Below are positions 31,247 to 42,076 of a stretch of DNA of 64,000 bases, piece by piece (positions within the stretch are counted from its first letter, which is position 1; every line of letters starts with the position of its first letter). The position numbers and the translations under genes were made by a program. The DNA is from Phoma sp. XZ068 (taxonomy: Eukaryota > Ascomycota > Dothideomycetes > Pleosporales > Didymellaceae): positions 930,001 through 994,000 of the forward strand of contig RBKR01000005.1 of NCBI GenBank assembly GCA_004835665.1. Reading direction: 5' to 3'. The notes beneath the pieces are model-generated. The model ran no database searches, was not told the DNA's origin, and saw nothing but the letters and a program-made list of their open reading frames with translations.

Positions 31247-33202
31247 TTTGGGCATCACCTTCTCAGCTGTCTCGGCGCCGCGAACATGTCTTTCACATGG
31301 CTTGAGCTATGGGTGTTTTTAGAAATTTATCAAGATACTATGCCACGGAGTGTACAGCAAGGCTAGCTATGTCGGCGATGGCCTCCCCAGCCCATGTTAT
31401 GATCCGTACATTTCTTATCAGCAAATGTACCAGGGCACTGCGACAGAAAGCCATTATCCATGACCATGCGTTGTCAATCGTTTGGGACAAATCAGCAGTG
31501 ATTTTGCCTATTACCAACCACTATCTTCTATTGTCTACTTCCCAAATCGTTCTCTTGAACCTCTTGTAGTTTCTCTTGCCTAACTGTTATTCGTAAGCAT
31601 GCCCATGCACTTGCCCCCGAGTGACTAATGGCCCACAGCAGGTACGAACAAATCGCACATTGCATAGCCGCCGCCGTAGTGATTTTGCTTTGTACGCATG
31701 GACATGATCTATTTGCTGACTGTGAATTCGTTCTATCTCCATTATGCACCGGAGAATTCCGGTGACTTGGTCCCACTATGTAGATCGAAGTAGGTACCTT
31801 GTACAAACTACCAAAAGTGGACTATATACTCCGGCGCCGGCGTAGACATGCTGCGCACGTTCACCGTCTCATCCCTCCTCTTCCAGACAGCTGCTCGAAG
31901 CCTAGTCTATGTACTGCAGCGATAGACCCGTACCAGAATGACGAACAGATCCTTCGGAATAATGGGACCGTACAGCAAGAAAGCGCACTTACCTGAGACG
32001 ATGGTGCAAAGGTAGGTGCAAGAATCGCCAAGAGGGATGAATAGAGAATCAACGAGAATTTGGGACATCATTTCCTGAACATAATTTCCCTAGCCAACGC
32101 AGTCCATAAAACTTTGCGTGCAACAGGAACACCATGCGATATGTACTGGGGCCTGAGCATTTGCGGCTAGGCATCTGCTGCCGAAACGCAACCTGTTGAT
32201 CCCTATTCACCTGTAGAGCTTGCCAGTACCTTCGTTCGACTGCTGTCACTAGGTCCTAGTACAGGTTGCCGAGCGGTGTCCCTGCCGCTGAGGAGACCAC
32301 GCCTATCAAGCCGTTTCCTATCAGAGACACAACCTTCCTCACTGTTGAACTCACACCTACCCGGTTGACTACTTCCTCTGCCAGACTTATCAACGCAAAT
32401 CATGGTAGGCCGCAGAAGGCTAGTAGTAACCTTCCTCCCTACTCCCCTGACTCGTGGAGGGAAGACCATGGCACGCAGAACACCCATAGATCATCCCTCC
32501 AGCCGACTAGGAGGAGCGAGAGATGGAGCAGAGCGAAGGTTCGTGCCGAGGGAGAAGAAGAGTGGAACTGTGGTGCTCACAGCCAAAGTTAATCGCGCTC
32601 ATTTGTCAAGGCTTGGGCTTGGATGTAGTATTGGCAATTGGTCAGATTGAACTTGAACTTGGTCTATGAAAATCGTTATCGTAATGGTATCCGTGAAGCC
32701 GTGAGGCTCATAGTCGTGATCTTTTTCTTCTTTTGTTGATCATAATCTTATCGTCATCCTCGTCGTAACGAAGGGAACAGGAACTTTTTGCAATCTGGGA
32801 ATGAGACAGCCGGCCCAAGAATATAATAGAAAAATTGGCCGCCGCAAGAGGGGTGTGCACTGGTACGAAGGAAAACAGCCAGCCCATGGTAATGATGATG
32901 AGGTTCGCTAAACGCTGGAAATGCAGTCGCTATGCAGCCGCCGGAAGAAGATATAGCTAACGAGAATCGTGAGTCGTCATAACAGGTCCCAAATATGGAG
33001 ATGATAGAGGCGATGTTGCCGCCGTTCTTCAGGTATCGAAATATGCGTTCGTGGTGTGGGAAGTCCAAATACGTTTGAGCCGGAACGTGGGTAGTGTGGT
33101 CCAATCAAGTGATCGTTGCCATCGCCGTTCGATGTCGTAGCCATGTTTGTGATCTCGGACTTCTTGAGCGATCGCAACTCTTTCCTCAGACTTGGAAAAG
33201 AC
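31247..33202. other. Gene-free region
   Basis: About 2 kb between the convergent carbonic anhydrase and dsRBD-like genes. Open frames (for example 32266-32650 and 32754-33104) show no domain or consistent coding character. No RNA gene or repeat recognised. Confidence 0.45.
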
Positions 33203-33825
33203 TTAACACTGATACCCGGCGTCTCTTAGGCAGCCAGTGCACCTCTCGTACATCCTCACAGCACCCCTGCCACAGTAGCAAGCACTGGTCGAACTTGTGC
33301 TCGACTTGCTTGAGCGACGTCCCAGAGCGTCAAGGCCGTAATCACTGTTTCTTGGGCTAGTGCCTCCACTCGAGCTGCTGCCAGTCTCGTAGTCGTTGGA
33401 GACCGCTGTGTTGCGTCGGCCAGCACCAATGGCAACAGGCATTCCCTGAACGACACCACCCTGGCCTGGTCGGTGACCGGGGAACATGCCATCATTGACG
33501 GAGAAGTTACGGCAAATCATGTAAGCTCGGGTAGCAGCAGCATTCTTGGCAAGCTCGTCGCTTTCGTAGTCGACGTCTGTTGAGTACTCCCGGTTGTTGA
33601 CTCGTACTGTGCATCCGTAACCATAGCCGGATCGGTAGGTCTGGAAAAGAGGGTCTGGCCAGTGTCTCCGTTGGCAAAGTCCTGTATCAAGAGTTAGTGA
33701 TCAATTGTCCCGACTAAACATGTCTTTCGACGAGAATGAACTGATGCATAACGCTCGTTCGATAGGGGCAACAGAGGAGCTAGCAAGTGGCAATGCTCGT
33801 CATAGTACTGCAGTCTCTCCCACAT
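33203..33825 (-). CDS. Small protein with double-stranded-RNA-binding-like core
   Basis: Two exons (33825-33753 and 33681-33203) are joined by a 71-nt intron (donor GTTATG, branch CACTAAC, acceptor TACAG), giving 183 aa. It begins MWERLQYYDEHCHLLAPL. The central part reads WPDPLFQTYRSGYGYGCTVRVNNREY and then ESDELAKNAAATRAYMICRN. That pattern of a strand with aromatic and Gly residues, then an Ala-rich helix, resembles a single double-stranded-RNA-binding motif. The tail is Ser-rich and ends with cysteines (CYCGRG, ERCTGC, GYQC) that could bind metal. Similar short proteins are, from memory, common as conserved hypotheticals in Pezizomycotina. RNA binding is inferred. The weak donor is the least certain part of the model. 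Confidence 0.7.
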
Positions 33826-36768
33826 TGGTGCAAGATGAATCACTTCTGGCATGACGTTTGTCTGACATTGCTGCGCCTAGGCGCGGAAGTCATATTGAAG
33901 GATTGCACATACCTGTCAGATACATGATGTAGAACATGGCGGCTAGGTGTGTGTGGTATTGTGCGTCTAGGTAAAAGCAATTTGCAGCAATGCTGGTTTT
34001 CAATGCAGGTTGGGGCGTCGAGAAGGGAATGACCGAGGTTGGCTGTGACGGGAATAGGTAAGCGCTTCTCGAATTCGACTGAAAGAGGTAGTCGTGGCTG
34101 CTGCTGTACAACAATGCGTTAACACTTGTTGAGACGAGTGAGTGACAGCTGTACTGAGCGTGGGGAGAAGTGTTGCGCTGTAGGTAGAAAGAAGTAAGAG
34201 GGTATGGCGTGCAGAAGGTATATGGGACCGTAGGAACGTATCCGTTTAGTGTGGGATGGCGTGTAATTTACTGCGGCAGCCGAGTGCAGCGAGCATCTTG
34301 GAACATGCAGAGTTCTCCGACCAGTAGGAGCGCCATCAATTGGGCGTCTGGAAGAGCATAATATGCGGGTCTTGCGGCTCTGTACAAAGAGACCCATATT
34401 ATCGATGCGTTGGCCGCGTTTTCGCCAACAAAAACTAGGGTTCCAGATTTCTAGTGAAAGGACTCATTCCATAAAGGCACAAGCTTCACCGGTATCCGCC
34501 AACTGGGACATCATTCGCCGTCGCCACTATCCTGCAGCATTAGCGCGATTGATGGTTCGTCAAGGCGCACCTTTCAGATCGGCATACCAAAGACCCTGAT
34601 GCAGGAGCATAAACAACGACGTACAGTGACGGTCTGCTTGTACTCCCTCAGCAGGTAAGCATGGTAGCATGATGTTGTGTTGCATGAGCAGAACATGCTA
34701 AGCATGGCAAAGGCCACTGAGATCTAAGCAGATTGGGCCATCTTGGCAGCATTTGGTGAACATCCGTGTGGGATACGAAGCGGCAAGTTGATGAACGGGA
34801 TCAGAGACCAGGCGCAGACGCGCAGAGAATTGTGGATCTCGAGCAATATGACAGGGCTACCCAAGCATGGCAGCGGAAGTCGCGCCTGGATGCAGAATGA
34901 GTGGAGGGGAACTTGACACGCTATCATGAGCATCACGGCTGAAGTTGGCAGAGCGTCATACCAGGAATAGCAGGCGCTTCTCGGCAGGACGACAAAAGGC
35001 AAATAAGATTGATTGAGTGCTCGAATCGAGGGGTTGGAAGGTCACTGGGATTGTGCTACCAGAAATCTGTCGTCGCGCCCGGGCGTTCATGCACCTGCAT
35101 GGCATGGCGCATGGTGAGTTGTCAAATACGCTTGACTTTGAAGGTCGAGCGATATGCAACCGTAACCGAAGAGGGAGAGGCATCAACGGCGGTTGCGCCA
35201 TGAGTCCGTCCATTGCGGAGACAGTCTAGCGATAGCTCGAGCGCCTGTTGCAGTCCATAATTGTCGATAAACGTTTGCAAGGATAAATGTCGTGTGTAAC
35301 GATCCGTCTGGCGTGTCGGGCTTTGTGCAGAAGTGCTTGGAAACGATCCTAGTCGCCCTTTAGCCGAGCTGAATGCGTCCATCGCCGATGTATGGAGAAT
35401 ATCAATGACCAAAGCTCCTTACGACTTGCATGATTGAAGCATCACCAAGCGGGCGGCTGCATGTTGCCCTCGATCGCCGCGCAAGAGGCTGGGGTTCGGA
35501 CAGTAGTGCGATGGTGCACAAAACGGAGACGAATGCGCGATAGGCCAGTAACGTACAGCAATGGTACGTGAAGGACCATGTGCAAGGTCCACGCAGGAGC
35601 GGCCTTGTTATGGCGTCGGTCCAAAACTCGGTTGAGGACGACTAGAGAGGTGGGTTCAAGCGGGTCCACACAGCATGAACGGCAGGAAATCTCCGCAGGA
35701 AGAGCAGACCGAACGATGAGCTGATGCCAAACATGGCATTAAGCGAATCAGTTCAGATTGTTGACAGCCTCGCCACTGACCGCTGGCAATTGCTGCGCAA
35801 CATGCCAGTAGCACGGGCGGGAAGTAAATCTGGGGATGGATGACGCACGGCTACCAGCGCAATCTGCACGGAGAATGGCGGTGAAGAAGCCGTGTCAGTG
35901 CACCGCAATTGCCCCTCTTTGCGCTCAGACTTCACGATGGCAAGAGTGATCAGTTGCCGCTGTAACCACGGCTATCTGAGCATCATGAGACGGTTATCAT
36001 GCCAGCGAGGGCGTCAATTGCAGTTGTGAATTGTGAATTGTGAATAACAATTGTTCTCGAGTCACCTGGTTCAGGAGCGCGCTCGAGCTTACCGATCCTT
36101 GCCTCTTTGGGGTCGTAGAAGCTCCACCCAATACCCCTGCCCTACTGCGTACCACAGTCTTACAGTGTCCCTCTTACCCAGGGTCAAACTTCAAAGGCTG
36201 CACGGCACGGCATTGAGGTGTGAACGGGCCAGCAAGGTTAAACAGCTACACATAATCAGCACAAACGGAAGCACGTCCGGTATCGGCAACCTTGTAATGG
36301 ATGCCAGAAGTTGATAACACCACCTCATCTTGTACCGCCCATGTGTAGTAAAGGGAAAATGTTATGAAATATACATGGCCACATCGAAGCCAAACTTGAA
36401 ATAACATGGCCTGGCATCATCTCTCGTATTGGGTCTCAAATGTACATTCTGCTTTCAGGACCAGATCGTGAGGTATGAGGATTCGCGTGTGAAGGGACAC
36501 ACAAGTTATAACATCCGACGAGAAGCTCAGTTCTGCCTGCACCTTTACCGTGGCAAAAATATAATCAGGTACATCCCTTCAATTCTCTTCCACCACGTCA
36601 TCTACGGGAGGGGGACCGAGACAGATGTTTCGGTAATATGGTTCTCCTCACCAACTCCGAAGGGCCCGGGATAAACAGAAGTACAAGTCCCGAGCAAGCC
36701 GCAGCAGCTTCCTGCATAACAAAAACAGAAGTCGTGCAAAGAGTCTACTAACTGACATACTCGCCAAC
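33826..36768. other. Gene-free region
   Basis: 2.9 kb with no supported gene. Minus-strand frames between 34724 and 35669 are hydrophobic or mixed in character but cannot be joined into a recognisable protein; a decayed gene is possible. A short repeat lies at 36024-36044. Confidence 0.4.
36024..36044. repeat. Triple 7-bp repeat
   Basis: ttgtgaa is repeated three times head to tail, followed by taacaattg. Confidence 0.8.
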
Positions 36769-37390
36769 ATGTCGAAAATCGTACGACTTGCCCTCTTCAA
36801 GCTCACAGACGCCGCTGTCATCGAAGAAGCAATTCCGTTGTTTTCTAACCTGCCTCGAGACGCTATCAAGGTACGTTCCTGCCATCTGCACGTCAGATAT
36901 TCCATCACTTCCCCGAGCTCCACATGTTGAGTCCAGCCTCGCGCTCGCCTGATGTTCGATTCATGATCCCAGCAGGCGCGGGCGGCTTGTTGCTGGATCC
37001 AATGGATTGTGGCGTCCGTAGTGATGAGGCTGCAGAGTGCAGGCGTCTTGCCTGTGCTGCACAGCACGGGCGCGAAACCGACTCCAAATGCGAACATCAA
37101 GTGCCACGGCTTCTTCAAAATGGCTACATGCGTGTATAGTGCACGATATGGATGTCGTTCTTGGCTGACAACCCAACCAGGACGGTAAACCGTACATCCC
37201 GCAGGTGACAGTAAACAAACTATATGACGACCCCAGGAGCCAAGGCTACACGCTCGTGGTTCGTACTATTTTCAACTCGAAGGCAGACATGGACTTCTAC
37301 GATAACGAGTGCGACGCGCATGTAGCAATTAAGTCCTTGCTTAAACCAAAGATTGGAGGACCGCCGCTTGTAATCTACATGGACGAATGA
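36769..37390 (+). CDS. Dabb (stress-responsive alpha/beta-barrel) domain protein
   Basis: Two exons (36769-36870 and 37181-37390) encode 103 aa. Exon 1 reads MSKIVRLALFKLTDAAVIEE and ends at a GTACGT donor. Exon 2 follows a CTGAC branch and CAACCAG acceptor and contains QGYTLVVRTIFNSKADMDFY. The N-terminal strand IVRLALFKL and the later YTLVVRTIF strand with a helix at DMDFYDNECDAHVAIK match the small Dabb fold, which forms dimeric alpha/beta barrels. Family members range from stress proteins to small-molecule cyclases, so no reaction is assigned. The intron would be 310 nt, long for this locus. A missed internal exon cannot be excluded, since the loop between the two halves is short. Confidence 0.6.
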
Positions 37391-37500
37391 ATATTTGCAT
37401 ATCATTCGAATCAAACAAACTTTTGTCCTTGCATCTGGCCTCAAAGCTGTTTCGTGTATGAATGTTCAGATTGTGATAACAAGGCCGTATATACAGCTGC

Positions 37501-38946
37501 TCAGAAGCCCTCCTTGTCCTCGAAATACTTCCTGCACTCATACACAGCCCTAAACGGGATCACAAAGACAGGATGAATCTTCCCCACAACATCACTCGCA
37601 TCCCATACAGTATCATCCTCATACACGCCCTCTGCTTTCCATCGGAACGGTGCCCCAAGCCCAACTTCCCCAAGGCCTTTGTTGAGACCCTCATCATACG
37701 CGTAACGGTGCTGCGCAGCGCTTAATCCAGCCAAATTGTAGCACGTGTGATAAGCATCTGAGCGCTTCCCGGGCTTGTCTCTCAGGCCACCCCTCTTGTC
37801 TTGAGCAGCCGCCAGAATGTAGCGCCCAAGTGCCGCGCGGTTCCAGATTCCGGTTGTTGTTGCAGCTTCTATGAGCGACCAGCAGCCTCCTACCCAGTGC
37901 GAGTAGCAGCCGTCGACGAGCTTGTTGGTGCGGCCGTTGTACCCGCCTTCAGGCGTACATTGGCGAGATGACATCCAGTGGACTAGAAGCGGAATGTCGA
38001 GATACTTGTTCAAGGTCTCTTTGGGAGGGCCAAGAATAGAAAGGCACCCCAAACCACAGAATGCGTACGCGCCGTGAGCTTCGTTGCCGGGTGCTGCGGA
38101 GATACCACCGTCCCAAGACTGACATTTCGAGACCCAGTCGCCAAGGTTGTCAGTGAAGGTTGTGAGTCCTTGCTGTCGAGCAGGGGAGTCATTTGGCAGC
38201 TCAAGAGGCAGATTGAGCAGTGACAAGAGGACCATTGCGCAGAAGGCACCTCTTATGTCCTCTTCGCCACCTTGACACATAGTGAAGCCTCCATCGGCTT
38301 GCTTCATGCGCCCCAGAAAATGCCACATTGTCTTGCGGTTGATTGATTCGTACGTTGCGGAGCCCCCTGCTATTGCGAGGGAGAGCGTGGCGGCATATGA
38401 GCATGCAAGATGTGGCAGCTGGCCGTATCCACCACCAAAGCCACCGTCCGGATGTTGAGCCAGCGAAAATGTGTGGGCTGTTCTGCGCTGATGTTCTGAG
38501 ACGTCATCACCCAAGGCCGTCAAACCCTGCAGAGCCCAGTAGATGATCCACGGTCGTGAAGCGTCCATCATAGCGAACCCACCCGGATAGTCATCCAGTG
38601 CATCTTCTAGGTATAGCACGTGTTTCTTTCGTTGCAGTTGTGGAATGCCGTGTGAGTTCAGAGGGAAGTCATTGGGGTTGCCTTCCAGGAACGGTAGAAC
38701 GACCTTGAGCGTCTCATCCTGTGTTATCGATGTGCTCGTTCGTAGGTCTTCATGGATCGGGATCCGTACGCTCTCCAGATACGCGATATTCGCTTGCTCT
38801 TCAGGCGTTGCAGTGCCCATGTCTTCGTACTCGCCTTCCGAACCAAGCTCTGAATCAGATAACTCTTCTATGCGGCTTTCTCCAGAGATGATCTCTTCCA
38901 ACCGTTCTGACGGTACCTGCGTTGAGGTTCGTAACGGGACTGTCAT
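37501..38946 (-). CDS. ram1: Protein farnesyltransferase beta subunit
   Basis: Single exon of 481 aa. The start is set at ATG 38946 (MTVPLRTSTQ), because the longer open frame begins only at a TTG at 39015. Repeated alpha-alpha barrel motifs are evident (HPDGGFGGGYGQLPH, KQADGGFTMCQGGEED, SWDGGISAAPGNEAHGAYAF, PEGGYNGRTNKLVDGCYSHW). The zinc ligands are Asp345 and Cys347 (KLVDGCYSHW) and His400 (DAYHTCY). With its alpha subunit, encoded elsewhere, the enzyme attaches farnesyl from farnesyl diphosphate to the CaaX cysteine of Ras, Rho and a-factor-like proteins. The presence of GCYSHW and a long N-terminal extension fits farnesyltransferase rather than GGTase-I. No introns were needed. Confidence 0.95.
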   Translation of the reverse strand: MTVPLRTSTQVPSERLEEIISGESRIEELSDSELGSEGEYEDMGTATPEEQANIAYLESVRIPIHEDLRTSTSITQDETLKVVLPFLEGNPNDFPLNSHGIPQLQRKKHVLYLEDALDDYPGGFAMMDASRPWIIYWALQGLTALGDDVSEHQRRTAHTFSLAQHPDGGFGGGYGQLPHLACSYAATLSLAIAGGSATYESINRKTMWHFLGRMKQADGGFTMCQGGEEDIRGAFCAMVLLSLLNLPLELPNDSPARQQGLTTFTDNLGDWVSKCQSWDGGISAAPGNEAHGAYAFCGLGCLSILGPPKETLNKYLDIPLLVHWMSSRQCTPEGGYNGRTNKLVDGCYSHWVGGCWSLIEAATTTGIWNRAALGRYILAAAQDKRGGLRDKPGKRSDAYHTCYNLAGLSAAQHRYAYDEGLNKGLGEVGLGAPFRWKAEGVYEDDTVWDASDVVGKIHPVFVIPFRAVYECRKYFEDKEGF

Positions 38947-39315
38947 ATTCTTAAATCGTTTCTCAATCTGACAGCGCACGTGAAGTAGACTCTTGTGAGT
39001 GGTCGAGGTGAACAATGGCTGGAGCTTGTTGTTACTATTGTTCGTAGACGCGACAGCTTCCGGAAGGGGCTACGTCATGTCATAGTCCAAGATGGTGGCG
39101 CACATACAAATTTGAAAGAGAACGATGTTTGTGACTGCCCCTCGTGCTTGTACAAATCAAGCGTGGGGATATGAAGTGGAGTGGAGCATGTGCTTGCAGC
39201 CGAATTAGGTAGTAGTGTCTTGGCAATCAGATCTGAATCTTAGGCTTGTTAGGCTCTCGACACCGACTTCTTTACATTGTAGCTACGTCACGGATGTATA
39301 TGGACTACGCATGTC
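38947..39315. other. Spacer between farnesyltransferase and cupin genes
   Basis: 369 bp between two minus-strand genes. It should carry the ram1 promoter. No element recognised. Confidence 0.45.
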
Positions 39316-39864
39316 TCAGTCCGAAGATCGTACACCCGCCATGCCCGCCAGTTGTTCGCCAAATTTCTCGCCCGCAACCTCCAACGGCTTGCTCTCCTGC
39401 AACACGAACAACATCCTCGTCCACTCCGACTTGCTGTGGTTGATCCATTGATGCATTGTCCCACGCTGAATCGCAACATCGCCTCGCTTCATAACGCGCT
39501 TCTCGCCGCTGTCGAGTAGTAGCTCCACCTCACCTTCGAGAACGCACCCATAGTCTAGGCTCACAGTTCGGTGCATCGTGCACTCTGTGCTTGGAGGAAT
39601 GTCGACGTGTCGAAGCACGGTTCCACCCGATACAACCAGGCCTGGCGGGCTGTTCAAGTACCTCTCGTACACCTTGAGGTCCTGGTCATCCTTCATGTCG
39701 ACTGGGAAACCCTTCGTGGTGTAGCTGAGGGCGAATGCGATGCCGTCATCGTTGGCTTTCATCTTGCTTTCATCGTCAAAAGCATTGCTGAAGATGGCTT
39801 GGCCTTTATCGTCGTGGGTGGTGATATACCTTTGGATCTTTCTGAGGTCGCCCGTGTGTGTCAT
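39316..39864 (-). CDS. Single-domain cupin protein
   Basis: Single exon of 182 aa from ATG 39864. The cupin barrel lies at about residues 85-165. It has an H-x-E-like first motif in a degenerate form (PPSTECTMHRTVSLDYGCVLEGEVELLLDSG read in pieces), followed by KRGDVAIQRGTMHQWINHS with the second-motif His. Small fungal cupins of this kind occur near metabolite genes and may act as dioxygenases, isomerases or decarboxylases on carbonyl compounds; none of these is shown here. The gene is divergent to an MFS transporter 690 bp away, so the two may share a promoter region. Confidence 0.8.
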   Translation of the reverse strand: MTHTGDLRKIQRYITTHDDKGQAIFSNAFDDESKMKANDDGIAFALSYTTKGFPVDMKDDQDLKVYERYLNSPPGLVVSGGTVLRHVDIPPSTECTMHRTVSLDYGCVLEGEVELLLDSGEKRVMKRGDVAIQRGTMHQWINHSKSEWTRMLFVLQESKPLEVAGEKFGEQLAGMAGVRSSD

Positions 39865-40553
39865 AATCTGAAGTAGGAATGGACGTGCACAGAATGGAAG
39901 GTTGGATTCTTAATTCTACAGGCGCTAACAGGGAAAACAGTTTGTGCTTTGGTTCTTGATGCTGCAACAGCCCTCCGTTGTTGGGCTACTTATTGACCTC
40001 ACTCCATCTTCTGCTGCACATGATTCGGGGACCCGAAGCCCGAATTCCGGGGAATGGCTACTACTCGGTGAGCCGAGATCCATCGATCAACATCATGTGC
40101 ATACTTGCAGTATTAAATACCTCCAAAAGTCCCGTTGGGGATCTCTCGGGCTTATAGTGACGTCGTTCTTGCTTGTGGAAGCTGTGTCTCGTCACTTGTC
40201 AATGCTCCACAGCATTAGCTTATCTCTTAGTTTGAGAAATGCTGTTATCTAACTATGAGACTCAGTCTAGTTGCAATATGGAGCATATAGCACTGAACAA
40301 AACCAGCACCTTCCAAACGCGGTCCACATGTCCACGGCCGTGGAATTCGCGATACCTACATACCTACCCCGCACTCCTAAATCTAGTTGTAGACTCAACA
40401 CTAATCACGAACCAATCAACCTCATCATCTTGGCAGATCATTTCTATCCGCGAACTACCGTTTGTCATATCACGTTTTGCTGACTCACATTAACAGCATA
40501 TAGAACCAGGTTGTTGTGGATGTGCTTGAGGAACAGCGACATCATTGTCCAAC
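39865..40553. promoter_or_regulatory. Shared divergent promoter region of the cupin and MFS genes
   Basis: 689 bp lie between the two start codons, which point away from each other. No specific operator can be named. Co-regulation is inferred from arrangement only. Confidence 0.35.
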
Positions 40554-42076
40554 ATGCCACACATACAGCAAGATATCCAGCTCGACAGAATGCGGAATCG
40601 CAGTGACGGAGACAGGTTCAGTCACGAGACAGAGCAACCAAACGCAGTGGAGGAAATCGAACAGATATCGCTACCACCAACCGACAGAGGCAAGGATGCA
40701 TGGCTTGTCTTGGCTGGATGCTCTTTAATCCAGGTTCCTGTTTGGGGTACACAGTCCTTCACCGGGTTGCCAGAAACATAGCTCACAATCTCAGGTTATT
40801 CTCTCGCCTTTGGCGTGTTCCAAGAGTACTATGGAAGTCACCCGGATAAGCTTGTGGGCGACTCTAGCAACGTCGCAGTGATTGGCACCACCATGAACGT
40901 ACGCCATGATGAATGACCGTTAGGATGACCATTAGAGCCATCAGGTACTAATATAACCAGGGCGTCATGTACCTGATCTCACCCTTCACGTTTACGATAT
41001 TAACTCGTTGGCCTCATCTACGCCCCTGGTTCGGTCCAATCGGTCTCGTCCTGACAGCAACTGGTCTCCTGATGTCATCCTTTGCGACCAAGGTGTGGCA
41101 GTTGATCGCAACTCAAGGTGTCATTTGCGCCTTAGGTTGTGGTTTGCTTTTCACTCCTACGACGTTGTATCTCGATGAGTGGTTTGTCAGGCGGAAGGGC
41201 CTTGCCTACGGCGTGATGTGGGCAGGCAAATCTGCTGCTGGGGTGGCAATGCCCTTTGTCATGGAGACCAGTCTGCAAAAGTTTGGACCCAGCGCGACAC
41301 TTCAAGCATGGACTGTTGCCACGGTACGTGTTGTGGTCTTGCGATGTGACTAGGGTCAGTATGCTGATCGATTCTAGATTCTTTTCTCAGCACCCCTTCT
41401 CTACTTCCTCAAGCCTCGCGTTCCCCTCTCCCAATCCGCCATCGTCCGCCGCATCAGCCTAAATTTCATCCACCTTCCATCATTCTGGATGCTTCAGATT
41501 GGCAACGTTCTGCAATCGCTCGGCTACTTCCTTCCCTACACCTATCTTTCTACCTATGCGGTCCAGCAGCTCCACGTCTCCACTACCATGGCCACTGCTC
41601 TTCTCGTTCTGATCAATGTGACATCCATCCCCGGCGGCATCGTGATAGGCGGTCTCGGTGACCACCTCCACATCACCACTACGATTCTTATTTCCACGCT
41701 TGGTTCCGCTCTAGCTGTGTTCCTGTTCTGGGGCTTCTCGAGTCAGACGGCGCTTCTGGCTGTGTTCAGCATCACGTATGGCTTCTTTGCTGGAGGTTTC
41801 AGTTCGACGTGGTCTGGGGTGCTCCAGGAACTCAAGTCTCAAAGTCCCGCGCTGGACACGGGCTTTATTTTTGGTCTCCTCGCTGGTGGGAGGGGGATTG
41901 GGAATGTGATCAGTGGGCCACTGAGTGTTGCGTTGGTGACCAGTGATGGGTGGATGAAGGACGGAAAGAATTGGGGTTACAACGGCAAATATGGTGGAAT
42001 TATACTGTTTACGGGGATCACAGCGCTGCTAGGCGGTTGGGGTGCGTTAGGGAGGGTGAGGTGTGTAATACGGTAG
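40554..42076 (+). CDS. MFS transporter, monocarboxylate-porter type
   Basis: Four exons (40554-40746, 40795-40898, 40961-41323, 41378-42076) encode 452 aa, with introns of 48, 62 and 54 nt that all keep phase. The fungal MCT-like pattern is clear: DRGKDAWLVLAGC at TM1, FGVFQEYYGSHP after intron 1, GVMYLISPF after intron 2, and LDEWFVRRKGLAYGVMWAG in the loop between the N-terminal helices. The second half has GLLAGGRGIGNVISGPLS. About 11-12 membrane spans are visible. The family carries monocarboxylates, riboflavin-like or other organic acids, or fungal metabolites. Substrate is unknown. It is divergent to a cupin gene. The start at 40554 is the first ATG; an upstream in-frame TTG is not used. 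Confidence 0.87.

Noticed and set aside
34724..35669. Series of minus-strand frames that might be a decayed membrane-protein gene
   Set aside because: No pair could be joined by acceptable splice sites into a recognisable protein.
36648..37118. 156-codon minus-strand frame across the Dabb gene
   Set aside because: No domain; antisense to exon 1, which shows good splice sites and a family motif.
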